NCBI RefSeq assembly: GCF_027594825.1
Contig: NZ_CP088930.1
Span: forward strand, 5,145,019 to 5,209,018
Direction: 5' to 3'
DNA: 64,000 nucleotides
Source: Serratia liquefaciens
Lineage (GTDB): Bacteria > Pseudomonadota > Gammaproteobacteria > Enterobacterales > Enterobacteriaceae
Numbering within the stretch: the first letter of the stretch is position 1; each line of letters opens with the position of its first letter. Below, in pieces: positions 52,525 through 61,777 of the stretch. Below the pieces are notes generated by a model. That model saw only the letters and a list, made by a program, of their open reading frames with translations. It was not told where the DNA came from and ran no database searches. A program made the translations under genes and the position numbers.

Positions 52525-52544
52525 GGCGTCATTATAATGACGCC
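52525..52544. promoter_or_regulatory. Perfect palindrome overlapping a TATAAT box upstream of proQ
   Basis: GGCGTCATTATAATGACGCC is a perfect 20-bp palindrome, 49 bases before the proQ start, with TATAAT at its centre (52533-52538). It may be a repressor site on the proQ promoter, or an RNA hairpin ending msrC. Confidence 0.5.
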
Positions 52545-52592
52545 TGTTCATGCCTGCGCTGGTTGGCAAACCCGTTGTAATCAGGAAATTTC

Positions 52593-53303
52593 ATGGAAAA
52601 TCAACCTAAGTTGAACTCTAGTAAAGAAGTCATTGCTTTTCTTGCCGAGCGTTTTCCGCTCTGCTTTAGCGCCGAGGGCGAAGCTCGCCCATTGAAAATC
52701 GGTATTTTTCAGGATCTGGTCGAGCGTGTTCAAGGGGAAGAGAACCTCAGCAAAACGCAATTGCGTTCTGCCCTGCGCCTGTACACCTCTAGCTGGCGTT
52801 ACCTGTACGGCGTCAAAGTTGGCGCACAGCGCGTCGATTTAGACGGCAACCCGTGCGGTGAACTCGAACAGCAGCATGTCGATCATGCCCGCCAACAGCT
52901 TGAAGAAGCGAAAGCGCGCGTTCAGGCACAGCGTGCCGAACAAAACGCCAAAAAACGTGAAGCTGCCGGCGAATCAGCCGATGCGCAACCGCGTCGTCCA
53001 CGTCCAGCCGGTAAAAAACCTGCTGCACGTCGCGAAGGCGGAGCCGCACCGGAGAACCGCAAGCCGCGCCCACAAACTCGCCCACAGCCCGCTCGCCAAC
53101 CTCGTGAAGTCAAAGAGGAAAGCCAGCAGCGCCATGTGCCAGTCACGGATATCTCTAAACTGCAAATTGGCCAAGAAATCAAAGTCAGAGCAGGCAAGAG
53201 CGCGATGGATGCTACCGTACTCGAAATCGCTAAAGATGGCGTACGTGTGCAGCTCTCTTCCGGTCTGGCGATGATTGTGCGCGCAGAACACTTGCAGTTC
53301 TGA
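52593..53303 (+). CDS. proQ: RNA chaperone ProQ
   Basis: ProQ is a global small-RNA and mRNA 3'-end binding protein. The 236-residue protein has the N-terminal FinO domain (about 1-120; [29 protein letters not shown] and [18 protein letters not shown]), a basic Pro/Arg/Lys linker (about 120-180) and a C-terminal Tudor-like domain ([16 protein letters not shown]). It precedes prc by 19 bases and is probably co-transcribed with it. Confidence 0.97.
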   Translation: MENQPKLNSSKEVIAFLAERFPLCFSAEGEARPLKIGIFQDLVERVQGEENLSKTQLRSALRLYTSSWRYLYGVKVGAQRVDLDGNPCGELEQQHVDHARQQLEEAKARVQAQRAEQNAKKREAAGESADAQPRRPRPAGKKPAARREGGAAPENRKPRPQTRPQPARQPREVKEESQQRHVPVTDISKLQIGQEIKVRAGKSAMDATVLEIAKDGVRVQLSSGLAMIVRAEHLQF

Positions 53304-53322
53304 TACGGAGGCCAACCAAGGC

Positions 53323-55359
53323 ATGAACAAATTTGTCAGATTAACAGCAGTCGCGGGTCTGTTGTGGGCGGGCGTCAGTTACGGAGCGGACACAGCCAAC
53401 ATCCGCATCGATCAACTGCCCCAGCTTAAGCAGGAACCGCAACATGCAACGGTGAGTGAGCGCGTAACTTCGCGCTTCACTCGCTCTCATTACCGCCAGT
53501 TTGCCCTCGATGCGGACTTTTCAGGCAAGATCTTCGATCGTTACCTGAATATGCTGGACTACAACCATAACGTGTTGCTGGCCTCCGACGTGGCGCAATT
53601 CGCCGACAAGCGCAACCAGCTTGGCGAAGAGCTGAAAAGCGGTAAGCTGGATACGCCATACGCGCTGTACAATCTGGCCCAAAAACGCCGTTTTGAGCGG
53701 TACACCTATGCCTTGTCGCTGCTGGAAAAGCCAATGAGCTTCACCGGCAACGACACTATCGATCTCGACCGCAGCAAAACGCCGTGGCCGAAAGACAAGG
53801 CCGAACTGGACAGTCTGTGGGATGCCAAAGTCAAATATGACGAGCTGAACCTCAAGCTGACCGGCAAGACCGATAAAGAAATTCGCGAAACGCTGACCAA
53901 ACGCTACCAGTTCGCTATCAAGCGCCTGACGCAAAGCAACAGCGAAGACGTATTCCAACTGGCGATGAATGCCTTTGCGCATGAAATCGACCCGCACACC
54001 AATTACCTGTCCCCGCGCAATACCGAACAGTTCAACACCGAAATGAGCCTGTCGCTGGAAGGCATCGGTGCGGTATTGCAGATGGATGACGATTACACCC
54101 TGATCAATTCCATGGTGCCGGGCGGCCCGGCGGCGAAGAGCAAGGCGATCACCGTGGGTGACCGCATTGTCGGCGTTGGCCAGGCGGGCAAACCTATGGT
54201 TGATGTCATCGGCTGGCGTCTGGACGATGTGGTTTCGTTGATCAAAGGGCCGAAGGGCAGCAAGGTGCGCCTGGATATCCTGCCTGCGGGCAAGGGCACC
54301 AAAACCCGCGTGGTGACGCTGACCCGCGAGCGCATTCGTCTGGAAGATCGCGCGGTGAAAATGACCATCAAGACCGTCGGCAAAGAGAAAGTCGCGGTGA
54401 TGGACATTCCTGGCTTCTACGTTGGCCTGACCGACGATGTGAAAGTTCAGTTGCAGAAGATGGCCAAGCAGAACGTCAAGAGCCTGATCATCGACCTGCG
54501 TACCAACGGCGGCGGCGCGCTGACCGAGGCGGTGTCGCTGTCCGGTCTGTTCATCCCGAGCGGCCCGGTGGTGCAGGTGCGTGACAACAACGGCAAAGTG
54601 CGTGAAGACGCTGACACCGACGGCGTGACCTACTACAAAGGGCCGCTGGTGGTGCTGGTTGACCGCTTTAGCGCCTCGGCTTCCGAGATCTTTGCTGCCG
54701 CGATGCAGGACTACGGCCGCGCGCTGATCGTCGGTGAACCGACCTTCGGTAAAGGGACCGTGCAGCAGTACCGGTCGCTAAACCGCATTTACGATCAGAT
54801 GCTGCGTCCGGAATGGCCGGCGTTGGGCTCGGTGCAATACACCATTCAGAAGTTCTACCGCGTGAATGGCGGCAGTACCCAGCGTAAAGGCGTAACCCCG
54901 GATATTCTGATGCCGAGCGGCATCGATCCGGCGGAAACCGGTGAAGCCTTTGAAGATAACGCGATGCCGTGGGACAGCATCAACGCGGCGACCTACACCA
55001 AAACCGGCGATCTGAAGCCTTTCGATCCTGAATTGCTGAAAGATCACGAGCAGCGTATCGCCAAGGATCCTGAGTTCCAGTACATCGCGCAGGATATCGC
55101 GCATTACAAGGCGCTGAAGGACAAGCGCAACATCGTTTCACTCAATCTTGCCCAGCGCGAGAAAGAGAACCACGATGATGACGCTACCCGTCTGCAGCGA
55201 ATTAATGACCGCCTGCAGCGCGCCGGTAAAAAGCCGTTGAAGAAGCTGGAGGATTTGCCGAAGGATTACCAGGAGCCCGACCCATACCTGGATGAAACCG
55301 TGCATATCGCTCTGGATCTGGCGCACCTTGAACAGGCGCAGCCAGCGGCGGCGAAGTAA
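53323..55359 (+). CDS. prc: Tail-specific periplasmic protease
   Basis: Prc (Tsp) degrades periplasmic proteins with exposed C-termini and controls peptidoglycan hydrolases through NlpI. The 678-residue protein has a signal peptide (about 1-22), a PDZ domain (about 240-330) and the Ser-Lys dyad at Ser452 (DRFSASASE) and Lys477 (TFGKGTVQ). The ATG at 53323 gives the usual N-terminus. Terminated by a strong hairpin. Confidence 0.97.
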   Translation: MNKFVRLTAVAGLLWAGVSYGADTANIRIDQLPQLKQEPQHATVSERVTSRFTRSHYRQFALDADFSGKIFDRYLNMLDYNHNVLLASDVAQFADKRNQLGEELKSGKLDTPYALYNLAQKRRFERYTYALSLLEKPMSFTGNDTIDLDRSKTPWPKDKAELDSLWDAKVKYDELNLKLTGKTDKEIRETLTKRYQFAIKRLTQSNSEDVFQLAMNAFAHEIDPHTNYLSPRNTEQFNTEMSLSLEGIGAVLQMDDDYTLINSMVPGGPAAKSKAITVGDRIVGVGQAGKPMVDVIGWRLDDVVSLIKGPKGSKVRLDILPAGKGTKTRVVTLTRERIRLEDRAVKMTIKTVGKEKVAVMDIPGFYVGLTDDVKVQLQKMAKQNVKSLIIDLRTNGGGALTEAVSLSGLFIPSGPVVQVRDNNGKVREDADTDGVTYYKGPLVVLVDRFSASASEIFAAAMQDYGRALIVGEPTFGKGTVQQYRSLNRIYDQMLRPEWPALGSVQYTIQKFYRVNGGSTQRKGVTPDILMPSGIDPAETGEAFEDNAMPWDSINAATYTKTGDLKPFDPELLKDHEQRIAKDPEFQYIAQDIAHYKALKDKRNIVSLNLAQREKENHDDDATRLQRINDRLQRAGKKPLKKLEDLPKDYQEPDPYLDETVHIALDLAHLEQAQPAAAK

Positions 55360-55381
55360 CGTCGGCGAGCATCAAAAAAGG

Positions 55382-55408
55382 AAAACGCACCTTCGGGTGC
55401 GTTTTTTT
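55382..55408 (+). terminator. Terminator of prc
   Basis: CGCACC-TTCG-GGTGCG with A and T runs on either side; a classic UUCG-loop terminator. Confidence 0.95.
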
Positions 55409-55458
55409 ATGGGGGCGGCCAGGGCCCAAGTCGAAATTAAACGTTTTGTGAGGTCACG

Positions 55459-55842
55459 ATGAGCGACTTGAGCCCGCCAATGCGCGCCGTACTTCGTTTT
55501 GAAGCCGTGCTGGTGTTGATACTGTCCGTGGTGATATACCACGGACAACACTACAGCTGGGGGCTGTTTGCCGCCTGTTTCCTGATCCCCGACATCTCTT
55601 TTCTGGCCTATGCATTGGGTAAAAAAGCGGGGGCCATCGGCTATAACATTGCCCACTCTTATATTGGACCGGCGTTGTGCGGCCTGGTATTTGCAGGAAC
55701 CCAACAGCCACACTGGTTGATGGCGGCGTTGATTTGGGGCGCGCATATCGGCTTTGACCGCGCCTTGGGTTACGGACTGAAATACGTTAGCGGCTTTGCC
55801 AATACCCATTTGGGCAGGCTGGGACGTAAACCACAGCGTTGA
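55459..55842 (+). CDS. DUF4260 family membrane protein
   Basis: A 127-residue protein with about three to four membrane helices (AVLVLILSVVIYHG, LFAACFLIPDISFLAYALG, PHWLMAALIWGAHIG). The PDISFLAYALG and HIGFDRALGYGLKY stretches are typical of DUF4260. Function unknown. It lies between prc and the metallophore operon and has its own terminator. Confidence 0.85.
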   Translation: MSDLSPPMRAVLRFEAVLVLILSVVIYHGQHYSWGLFAACFLIPDISFLAYALGKKAGAIGYNIAHSYIGPALCGLVFAGTQQPHWLMAALIWGAHIGFDRALGYGLKYVSGFANTHLGRLGRKPQR

Positions 55843-55845
55843 AAT

Positions 55846-55872
55846 ACCGGCCCCACGAAGTGTGAGGCCGGT
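55846..55872. terminator. Hairpin between the DUF4260 and EamA genes
   Basis: ACCGGCC / GGCCGGT stem with further pairing inside, in the 32-bp gap between convergent stops. Confidence 0.65.
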
Positions 55873-55874
55873 GT

Positions 55875-56720
55875 TCAGACCGCCTTCTTGCGGTTGCGTA
55901 AGCCCAGTTGAATACAGGACACCACCACCAGCAGGCAACCCAGCATCGACAGCAGTAGCGGTACCTCATGCCAGAACAGCCAGCCCCAGGCGATATTGAA
56001 AACGATGCCAATGTAGCGCACCACCGACACCACAATCAGGTTATCTGAAGAGAAAGCCTGGGTTAAGACGACCTGCCCCAGCAATGACACCAGCGCAATG
56101 GCAATCAGTATTGCGAGCTGATAGCCATTGGGCCAAACAAACTCTCTCCACATCAGCGGGATGGAGATCAGCGTTGCGATAAACAGGAAATAGAACACGA
56201 TCTCAAAGTTGTGGTGCCGTTGACTGAGTTTATTGACCGACAAATAGGCAATGGCAGCAAAGACCGCACTCATGACCCCAACCAGCGACGCCAGAGTATA
56301 GGTGGAGAAATTCCACGGTCTGATCAGCAAGATTGCGCCAACCACCACCAGCGTCAGCCAGAAGGCGGTACTTAAGCTGACCCGTTCGCCAAGCACCAGC
56401 AGTGACAGCAGGATTGAAAAAAACGGCGATAAATAGGCCAGCATGCTGGCGTCGGCCAACGTCAGATGAGCAATGCTGTAAAAATAGCAGATCAGATACA
56501 GCGCCCCCATGGTCCCGCGTAAAACCAACAGAGGCCGATCTTGGCGGCTAAAGCTGACGCAGTGTCGGTACATCAACAGCGCTATCAAAAGACAGCCAAT
56601 GCTGCTGCGAAAGAACACGATCTCGCCGGTGGGGATCTCATCGGCGATGGTTTTGACCAGCGCATTCATGATGCTAAAAATCAATGAAGCGAAAATCGCC
56701 AATAGTGCGCCCCGGTTCAT
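55875..56720 (-). CDS. EamA/DMT-family exporter, probable metallophore exporter
   Basis: A 281-residue, ten-helix drug/metabolite transporter with two EamA repeats. The start at 56720 overlaps the stop of the opine dehydrogenase gene (ATGA); earlier ATGs at 56768 and 56735 would lie inside that gene. In Pseudomonas the EamA protein CntI exports pseudopaline, and it follows cntL and cntM there in the same way. I infer the same job here. Last gene of the six-gene operon. Confidence 0.8.
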   Translation of the reverse strand: MNRGALLAIFASLIFSIMNALVKTIADEIPTGEIVFFRSSIGCLLIALLMYRHCVSFSRQDRPLLVLRGTMGALYLICYFYSIAHLTLADASMLAYLSPFFSILLSLLVLGERVSLSTAFWLTLVVVGAILLIRPWNFSTYTLASLVGVMSAVFAAIAYLSVNKLSQRHHNFEIVFYFLFIATLISIPLMWREFVWPNGYQLAILIAIALVSLLGQVVLTQAFSSDNLIVVSVVRYIGIVFNIAWGWLFWHEVPLLLSMLGCLLVVVSCIQLGLRNRKKAV

Positions 56721-58024
56721 TGCTGTTCCTGCCATTGCTGATATGTGATTTGCGCCTGTATGGCGCAATGGTCGCCCAGTAATGAGCTATGGCAATTCTC
56801 GGTACCGACTTGGTCAATAAATGCCTGTAGCGCCTGTTGGAAACGCACCAATAGCCGTTGGGCGGTTGGCATGGTCACGCCAAGATGATCGGCCAGTAGC
56901 CCCAGAGTACGCAGTTTATGCACGTCCTCGAGGGGCACGCGCGGCAAATGCCATAACCCGTTCGCATCCTGGAATACGCCGGCGACCCTTACGGCTGAAA
57001 AGTCATAAAATCGGCCCTGTGCGTCGGGTTCGGAATAGGGATCAACCAGCAGGGCGGTGTAGCGGACAAACAGCGCGTACTGTTGTTCCAGAGGAGCAAG
57101 CTGCGGGAATTCGTCTATCCAGCGACGATTTACCATGCTGGCGGGGACCGGGTAATTGTCGTCATTCAGAAAGCGCAGCAGATTGATCTCGTCAACGCCC
57201 AGCCGGTTGAGCAGTTTTTTATAGTCTTCTGCCAGGCCGAGCATGTCGGCGATGACGCCGGGGCAAATCGGCCCTTCGGGTTGGGTTTTATACAGATACT
57301 GTGCGCGCTGTTGCGGTTGAAAAATCACCTGCAGCGTGGTGTCGGCCAGCGCCAGCGGAGGATGGACATAGTTGGTGATGCTAAAGCGCTCGGCCTCGAG
57401 CAGATTACGGCAGCGAAGGGTCGCGATATTGTGGCGCGACAACACGGAGGTCAGCCATTCGAGTTCGCTGAAGCCATGCTGTGCGCCCGTTGCGGCGACA
57501 TAGACACGCTGTTTAAAGGCTTTGGTATAGACGCTGTAGGGGGTTGCCGCATCATGGTACTTGGTGTCAGCGTAATAACTCGACAGGCTGATGATATCCA
57601 CAGAAGGGTAGCCCGCGGCGGTTAGCAGGCTTTGCACCATCAGCCCGGAACCGATGGACGGCGATAGCAAAACCACCGAATGCAGCTGCGGTAGCGCTCC
57701 CCAGGGCACCTGTTTCAGCACGTCATAATACTGATCGGCCGGGACAGCGAGTACCAGTCGTTGCCAATTGCCCCCTGCCTGGCTCAGGTTGTCGATATAG
57801 CTATCGATATGCACCCGACATTTCCCCTGGGTTTTCTGCGCTTTGCCGGTGGCCTCCACCAGCAGGTCAGGCGTCTGCGCCAGATGCAGACGCAGACGCT
57901 CGCCTTTGATGCTGGGGCGGTTATAGAGCCCGATGCTGGCGGGGCCTGCGGCTTTGATGTCGGCGGCCAATTGAAATGCCGCCGGCCCGGCGCCTAAAAT
58001 CAGGGTTGAGAAAATATTATTCAT
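56717..58024 (-). CDS. Opine metallophore dehydrogenase (CntM-like)
   Basis: A 435-residue NAD(P)H-dependent enzyme of the staphylopine/pseudopaline/yersinopine dehydrogenase family. It joins the aminobutyryl-histidine made by the CntL-like enzyme to a keto acid (pyruvate or 2-oxoglutarate). The Rossmann motif ILGAGPAAFQLAADI is at 9-23, and GLYNRPS follows the second strand; the Asn-Arg there, without an acidic residue, hints at NADPH. Its end overlaps the exporter gene and its start overlaps the CntL-like gene by eight bases. The keto acid cannot be predicted by eye. Confidence 0.88.
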   Translation of the reverse strand: MNNIFSTLILGAGPAAFQLAADIKAAGPASIGLYNRPSIKGERLRLHLAQTPDLLVEATGKAQKTQGKCRVHIDSYIDNLSQAGGNWQRLVLAVPADQYYDVLKQVPWGALPQLHSVVLLSPSIGSGLMVQSLLTAAGYPSVDIISLSSYYADTKYHDAATPYSVYTKAFKQRVYVAATGAQHGFSELEWLTSVLSRHNIATLRCRNLLEAERFSITNYVHPPLALADTTLQVIFQPQQRAQYLYKTQPEGPICPGVIADMLGLAEDYKKLLNRLGVDEINLLRFLNDDNYPVPASMVNRRWIDEFPQLAPLEQQYALFVRYTALLVDPYSEPDAQGRFYDFSAVRVAGVFQDANGLWHLPRVPLEDVHKLRTLGLLADHLGVTMPTAQRLLVRFQQALQAFIDQVGTENCHSSLLGDHCAIQAQITYQQWQEQQ

Positions 58025-58811
58025 GGCGGTGGGACTCCAGGATCATGAGGTCATAAAGCGGGGTGGTGACCGGTTTGCCGACTGCGCGCCAGTGAGTCCC
58101 GGCAATCTGATGGTGGTAAGGGCAGTTGAAAATCGATTTAAGGCCGTTGCCGTAGCGCATCAGCAGTTTGCCGTCTTTAGCCAGGCAACGGCTCAGTTGG
58201 GGCAAGAGCGTCTGCTTATCCGCTACCAGTGACGCGACAATGATGTGGTCAACGCGGTGCCCCAGCACCTCGAGGCTGTCGATACACTGAATCTGCTGTT
58301 CGAGGCCGAGATGGCGAATCAAACGCCGCGCCAGTTGTTGTGCGGCGGGATCGCAGTCGTAGCAAAAGACGGTGGCGGCCAGTTTGGTGACCAGCGCCAC
58401 TGCGGTGGTCGGCAAGGCGCCGCTGCCGACCAGCAACACCTGTTCACCGGGTTTTATGCCGGCCTGAGCAATCTCCAACTGGAGGGCCCGATCAAAGCTG
58501 CTCAGATAGGCATTGGATTGTGCCGGTTGGCTGCACAAGGCGCATACCCGATGCTTTTCGTAGTCGCACAACGCGGCATTGGCGACATCGCGCAGCTGGG
58601 CGATTTGTGCCGTGACAGCTTCGTCACTCTCCAATCGTGGCCGATAAGGCTGTAGTTGCGGCTGATGATTGAACGCCTGCAAACGGCTGAATCGACATTC
58701 CAGCAGGCTAAAATGCGTCTGATCCTGCCGGGCGAACTGATGTAGCCTGCTGATTTCCTGTTGTAACCCGGCCAGTTGCGCCAGCGCTTCCGCTTTCATC
58801 AGGGTGTACAT
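58017..58811 (-). CDS. Nicotianamine-synthase-like metallophore enzyme (CntL-like)
   Basis: A 264-residue SAM-using enzyme of the bacterial nicotianamine-synthase-like family, which moves an aminobutyrate unit from SAM to histidine. The SAM site EQVLLVGSGALPTTAVAL is near 124-141 and is followed by FCYDCDP. GGAG lies seven bases before the ATG at 58811, within the end of the ATPase gene (13-base overlap). No CntK-type histidine racemase gene is nearby, so L-histidine is the likely acceptor, as in yersinopine and pseudopaline. Confidence 0.87.
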   Translation of the reverse strand: MYTLMKAEALAQLAGLQQEISRLHQFARQDQTHFSLLECRFSRLQAFNHQPQLQPYRPRLESDEAVTAQIAQLRDVANAALCDYEKHRVCALCSQPAQSNAYLSSFDRALQLEIAQAGIKPGEQVLLVGSGALPTTAVALVTKLAATVFCYDCDPAAQQLARRLIRHLGLEQQIQCIDSLEVLGHRVDHIIVASLVADKQTLLPQLSRCLAKDGKLLMRYGNGLKSIFNCPYHHQIAGTHWRAVGKPVTTPLYDLMILESHRHE

Positions 58812-59584
58812 GTGTTTTCTCCATGAGTGGGCAGCAGTTGGGTTGGCAGCAGATAGCGATAGCCCAGAGGGCTCACGCCGCTTTCAATACCCACGCCGAA
58901 TGCCTGGGACATCATCGGATGTTCCATCATCTGCTGTGCCGCGCCATGACAGGCGACGCGGCCGTCTTGTATCAGGGTGAGCGTCTGGCAAAATCGCAGG
59001 GCCAGGCCCAGATCGTGAATAACCATCAGCGTGGTGCACTGATGGCGTTGGCTGTAATCGGCAATTTTGTGCAACACGCGCAGCTGGTGGCTGATGTCCA
59101 GGGCGCTGGTGGGTTCGTCCAGAAGAATGATCTGCGGGCGCGAGACGAAAGCCTGCGCCAGCATGACCAACTGCCGTTGACCGCCGCTGAGCCGGTTGAA
59201 TGGCTGGGCGGCGAGATCGGCGATGCCGCATTCCGCGAGGGCCTGTTCAACCGCCTCTGCCTGGGCAGCGCTGACGCGCCAGCGCAGCTGCCGTACCTTG
59301 CCGAGCAACACCATTTCAAAGACGGTCAATGCGGAATCGCTGCGGTTGAGCTGCGGAACGTAGGCGACCGGCGTCGTTTTCGGGTTTAGCGCTTGTTGCC
59401 GATATTCAACTTTTCCGCTGGCCGGCAGCATGTGGTTAATGGCCTTTAACAACGTGGATTTTCCGGCGCCGTTGGGGCCAATAATGCCGCTGAGCTGTGC
59501 AGCGGGCCAGGTCACGGAAATATCGCTGAGCAATTGGCGCCCGTGCAGCCTGACGCCGAGGCCGGTGAGAGTCAGCTGCGTCAT
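58799..59584 (-). CDS. ABC transporter ATPase (FecE/BtuD-like)
   Basis: A 261-residue ATPase: Walker A GPNGAGKST, signature LSGGQRQ, Walker B IILLDEPT and the H-loop VIHDLG. It follows the permease gene with an ATGA overlap, which sets the start at 59584; the frame runs on upstream inside that gene. Together with the permease and binding protein it forms an importer for a metal complex, here presumably the metallophore-metal chelate. Confidence 0.92.
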   Translation of the reverse strand: MTQLTLTGLGVRLHGRQLLSDISVTWPAAQLSGIIGPNGAGKSTLLKAINHMLPASGKVEYRQQALNPKTTPVAYVPQLNRSDSALTVFEMVLLGKVRQLRWRVSAAQAEAVEQALAECGIADLAAQPFNRLSGGQRQLVMLAQAFVSRPQIILLDEPTSALDISHQLRVLHKIADYSQRHQCTTLMVIHDLGLALRFCQTLTLIQDGRVACHGAAQQMMEHPMMSQAFGVGIESGVSPLGYRYLLPTQLLPTHGENTCTP

Positions 59585-60639
59585 GGGCGTTTTACCTGTT
59601 TGGTGACAAAGTAGAACAGTACCGGCACGCCGATCAGCGCAATGATGATACCGATCGGCACTACGCCATTGGGCAGGATCAGCTTGGAGATGATCGAGGC
59701 ACACACCAGCAGCAGGCTGCCACACAGGGCGGAAATGCAGATCAGATAGCGTTGGTCTTCGCCTACCAGCAGGCGGGCGAAGTGGGGAGCCACCAGTCCG
59801 ACAAAACCTATGGTGCCGACGAACGACACCGAGGCGGCGGTCAGCAGCGTGGCCAGCAAAAAGATCAGCTTGCGCAAGGCTCCCACGTTAATCCCCAACC
59901 CCTGCGCCTGCTCTTCACCGGCGGAAAGGGCAGTGAGTCGCCAGGCCTGCTGCAGGCAGATCGCCAGCGCGCAGCCCAACACACAGCTGGTTATCAGTAC
60001 GCCGTGCAGGGTGGCTTTCAACAGGCTGCCGAAAAGCCAGAACACGATTTGCTGCATGGCCTCGGGAGAAGCAAGAAACAGCATCAAGGATTGCAGCGAC
60101 TGGAAGAAGAACAGCACCACGATACCGCTTAGCACCAGGATCTGCGGCGTCATGCCCTGCCGCTTTCCCATCAGGTAGATCGGGATACAGGCCAGCAGTG
60201 CCATCAACGAGGCCAATATCGGCGTTCCCAGCGCCAGAGTGCCGCCTATGCTGAAGCCGGTGAGGATCGACAGCGCGGCGCCAAACCCGGCCGCCGCAGA
60301 AATGCCCAACGTATAGGGGCTGGCGAGCGGGTTGGCCAGCACGGTTTGCATCAGCAGGCCCGCCAGCGCCAGGCTGGCACCGACCACCACGGCAGTCAGG
60401 GTCATCGGCAGTCGAATGGACCAGAAAATGACTTGATGCAACGCGTCTTGTGGCTGCGAAGAGGGTAAAAACAGCCGCAAGACGTCGAATGGGGTTAGGT
60501 CAGCGGCGCCGATGACCAAATCGATAAGAACAGCGGCCAACAGCGCGCCGATCAGTGCCAGGGTCAGCAGCCAGCGGCGCAGCAACAACTGCCGTAACAG
60601 TTGTTGCCCCGGGACGATAGCGGGAGAAAGGGAGGACAT
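59581..60639 (-). CDS. ABC transporter permease (FecCD family)
   Basis: A 352-residue membrane protein of the iron-chelate/cobalamin permease family, about nine to ten helices. The GTIGFVGLVAPHFARLLVG motif near residue 265 is the ATPase-coupling loop, and LPMTLTAVVVGASLALAGLLMQ is typical of the first half. Two bases separate it from the binding-protein gene. Confidence 0.92.
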   Translation of the reverse strand: MSSLSPAIVPGQQLLRQLLLRRWLLTLALIGALLAAVLIDLVIGAADLTPFDVLRLFLPSSQPQDALHQVIFWSIRLPMTLTAVVVGASLALAGLLMQTVLANPLASPYTLGISAAAGFGAALSILTGFSIGGTLALGTPILASLMALLACIPIYLMGKRQGMTPQILVLSGIVVLFFFQSLQSLMLFLASPEAMQQIVFWLFGSLLKATLHGVLITSCVLGCALAICLQQAWRLTALSAGEEQAQGLGINVGALRKLIFLLATLLTAASVSFVGTIGFVGLVAPHFARLLVGEDQRYLICISALCGSLLLVCASIISKLILPNGVVPIGIIIALIGVPVLFYFVTKQVKRP

Positions 60640-60641
60640 GG

Positions 60642-61733
60642 TTATTCCCCCTGCCAGTGCAGCAGAAAGACGCCCTCTGCGGCTATCGGCAAATACTCCT
60701 GATAGAAACGCTGCAGATTTAGCTGCGGATCGACATCCTCAAACGCGGAAGGATAGAGTGCCTTCGCCAGGAATTGCACAAAGATGGCGTCATAGAGTGT
60801 GCGTGCACCCCCATGATAAAGCGCGTAAATACGCTGGTTTTTGACCGCCGGCAACTGCGACCAACCCGGCCGATGGGCATATTGTGTCAGGCGTTGCTGC
60901 ACCTGAGCCGGCGCAACGCCAAAGCCCATCGTCACCGCATTGGGCATATTAGCCCAGTCGCCGCCGGCGAGGAAAATGACTTCGGGCCGCTTGGACAACA
61001 CATACTCAGATCGCAGAGGAGAAGGACTGGTGACCACACCGGCGGCGATGTTGTCGGCACCGGCCAATTGCAGCAACGGTCCCCAGACCGAAGCCCCATA
61101 GCTGCTGCTGTACTCTCCGGGGCCTTTGTCACCGAGCTCAATATAGGTGGTCGGCGGTGGAAGATTGGCCTGGCGAATGCGTTTTTGAGTGTCTTCCAGA
61201 CTCTGGCGGTAAGCGCTGACCAGCCGTTCGGCTCGCTCGGCATGACCCAATGCCTGGCCCATCGCCCGAATGCTGGTGAATTTGACCTCTTCACCTTGAT
61301 TGAAATCGATAACGATGTAGGGGATGCCAAGCTGTTGCAGCACCGGCAAGTAGTTCGAGAATCCTTCGAGTTGCCATTTTGCCAAGATCAACAAGTCTGG
61401 TCGGGTGGTCAGCAGGCGCTCAAAATCAAAGCTCTGATTGTAGAGTGAACCGACATCTACCAGCTCGCCGAGCCGAGGCAGGGCTGATAAATAGCGGGGC
61501 CATTGGCTGGTACGCAAGGTCCAGTCGCTTTTGGAGAAGGCGACCACCTGCTGAAGACTGTCGGGGCCGTTAACCGCCAGGAAATCCTCGTAGTAAAAAC
61601 CGATATAGACGCGCTGAGCCGGAGCAGTCAGCGTAACCTGCCGTCCCTCAACGTCCGTCAGGTGGATCTCGGCCAGCGCGTTGTGGCAGAGAAATAGCCA
61701 CGCGCATAACCCCCAGAAGATACGCAACATCAT
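60642..61733 (-). CDS. Periplasmic binding protein of the metallophore ABC importer
   Basis: A 363-residue substrate-binding protein of the FecB/BtuF fold (two lobes joined by a long helix). Signal peptide at about 1-22 (WLFLCHNALAE), then VTLTAPAQRVYIGFYYEDFLAV. AAGGA lies eight bases before the ATG at 61733; an ATG nine bases earlier touches it. First gene of the operon, directly behind the Zur-like site. Staphylopine-type systems use an oligopeptide-like ABC importer instead, so a FecBCD-type importer paired with these biosynthetic genes is notable. Confidence 0.85.
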   Translation of the reverse strand: MMLRIFWGLCAWLFLCHNALAEIHLTDVEGRQVTLTAPAQRVYIGFYYEDFLAVNGPDSLQQVVAFSKSDWTLRTSQWPRYLSALPRLGELVDVGSLYNQSFDFERLLTTRPDLLILAKWQLEGFSNYLPVLQQLGIPYIVIDFNQGEEVKFTSIRAMGQALGHAERAERLVSAYRQSLEDTQKRIRQANLPPPTTYIELGDKGPGEYSSSYGASVWGPLLQLAGADNIAAGVVTSPSPLRSEYVLSKRPEVIFLAGGDWANMPNAVTMGFGVAPAQVQQRLTQYAHRPGWSQLPAVKNQRIYALYHGGARTLYDAIFVQFLAKALYPSAFEDVDPQLNLQRFYQEYLPIAAEGVFLLHWQGE

Positions 61734-61762
61734 GAGTGACATCCTTTTACGTTAAATTGTTA

Positions 61763-61777
61763 TGTTATATTGTAACA
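61763..61777. promoter_or_regulatory. Zur-like operator of the metallophore operon
   Basis: TGTTATATTGTAACA is a 7-1-7 inverted repeat close to the Zur core TGTTATA-N-TATAACA. The wider context, ATTGTTA-N10-TAACAAT, is also symmetrical, and the neighbouring TAATGATAATTGTTA recalls a Fur box (about 13 of 19 positions on the minus strand). The site lies 30 bases before the first gene. Zinc control fits an opine metallophore; iron control is possible too. Confidence 0.6.
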
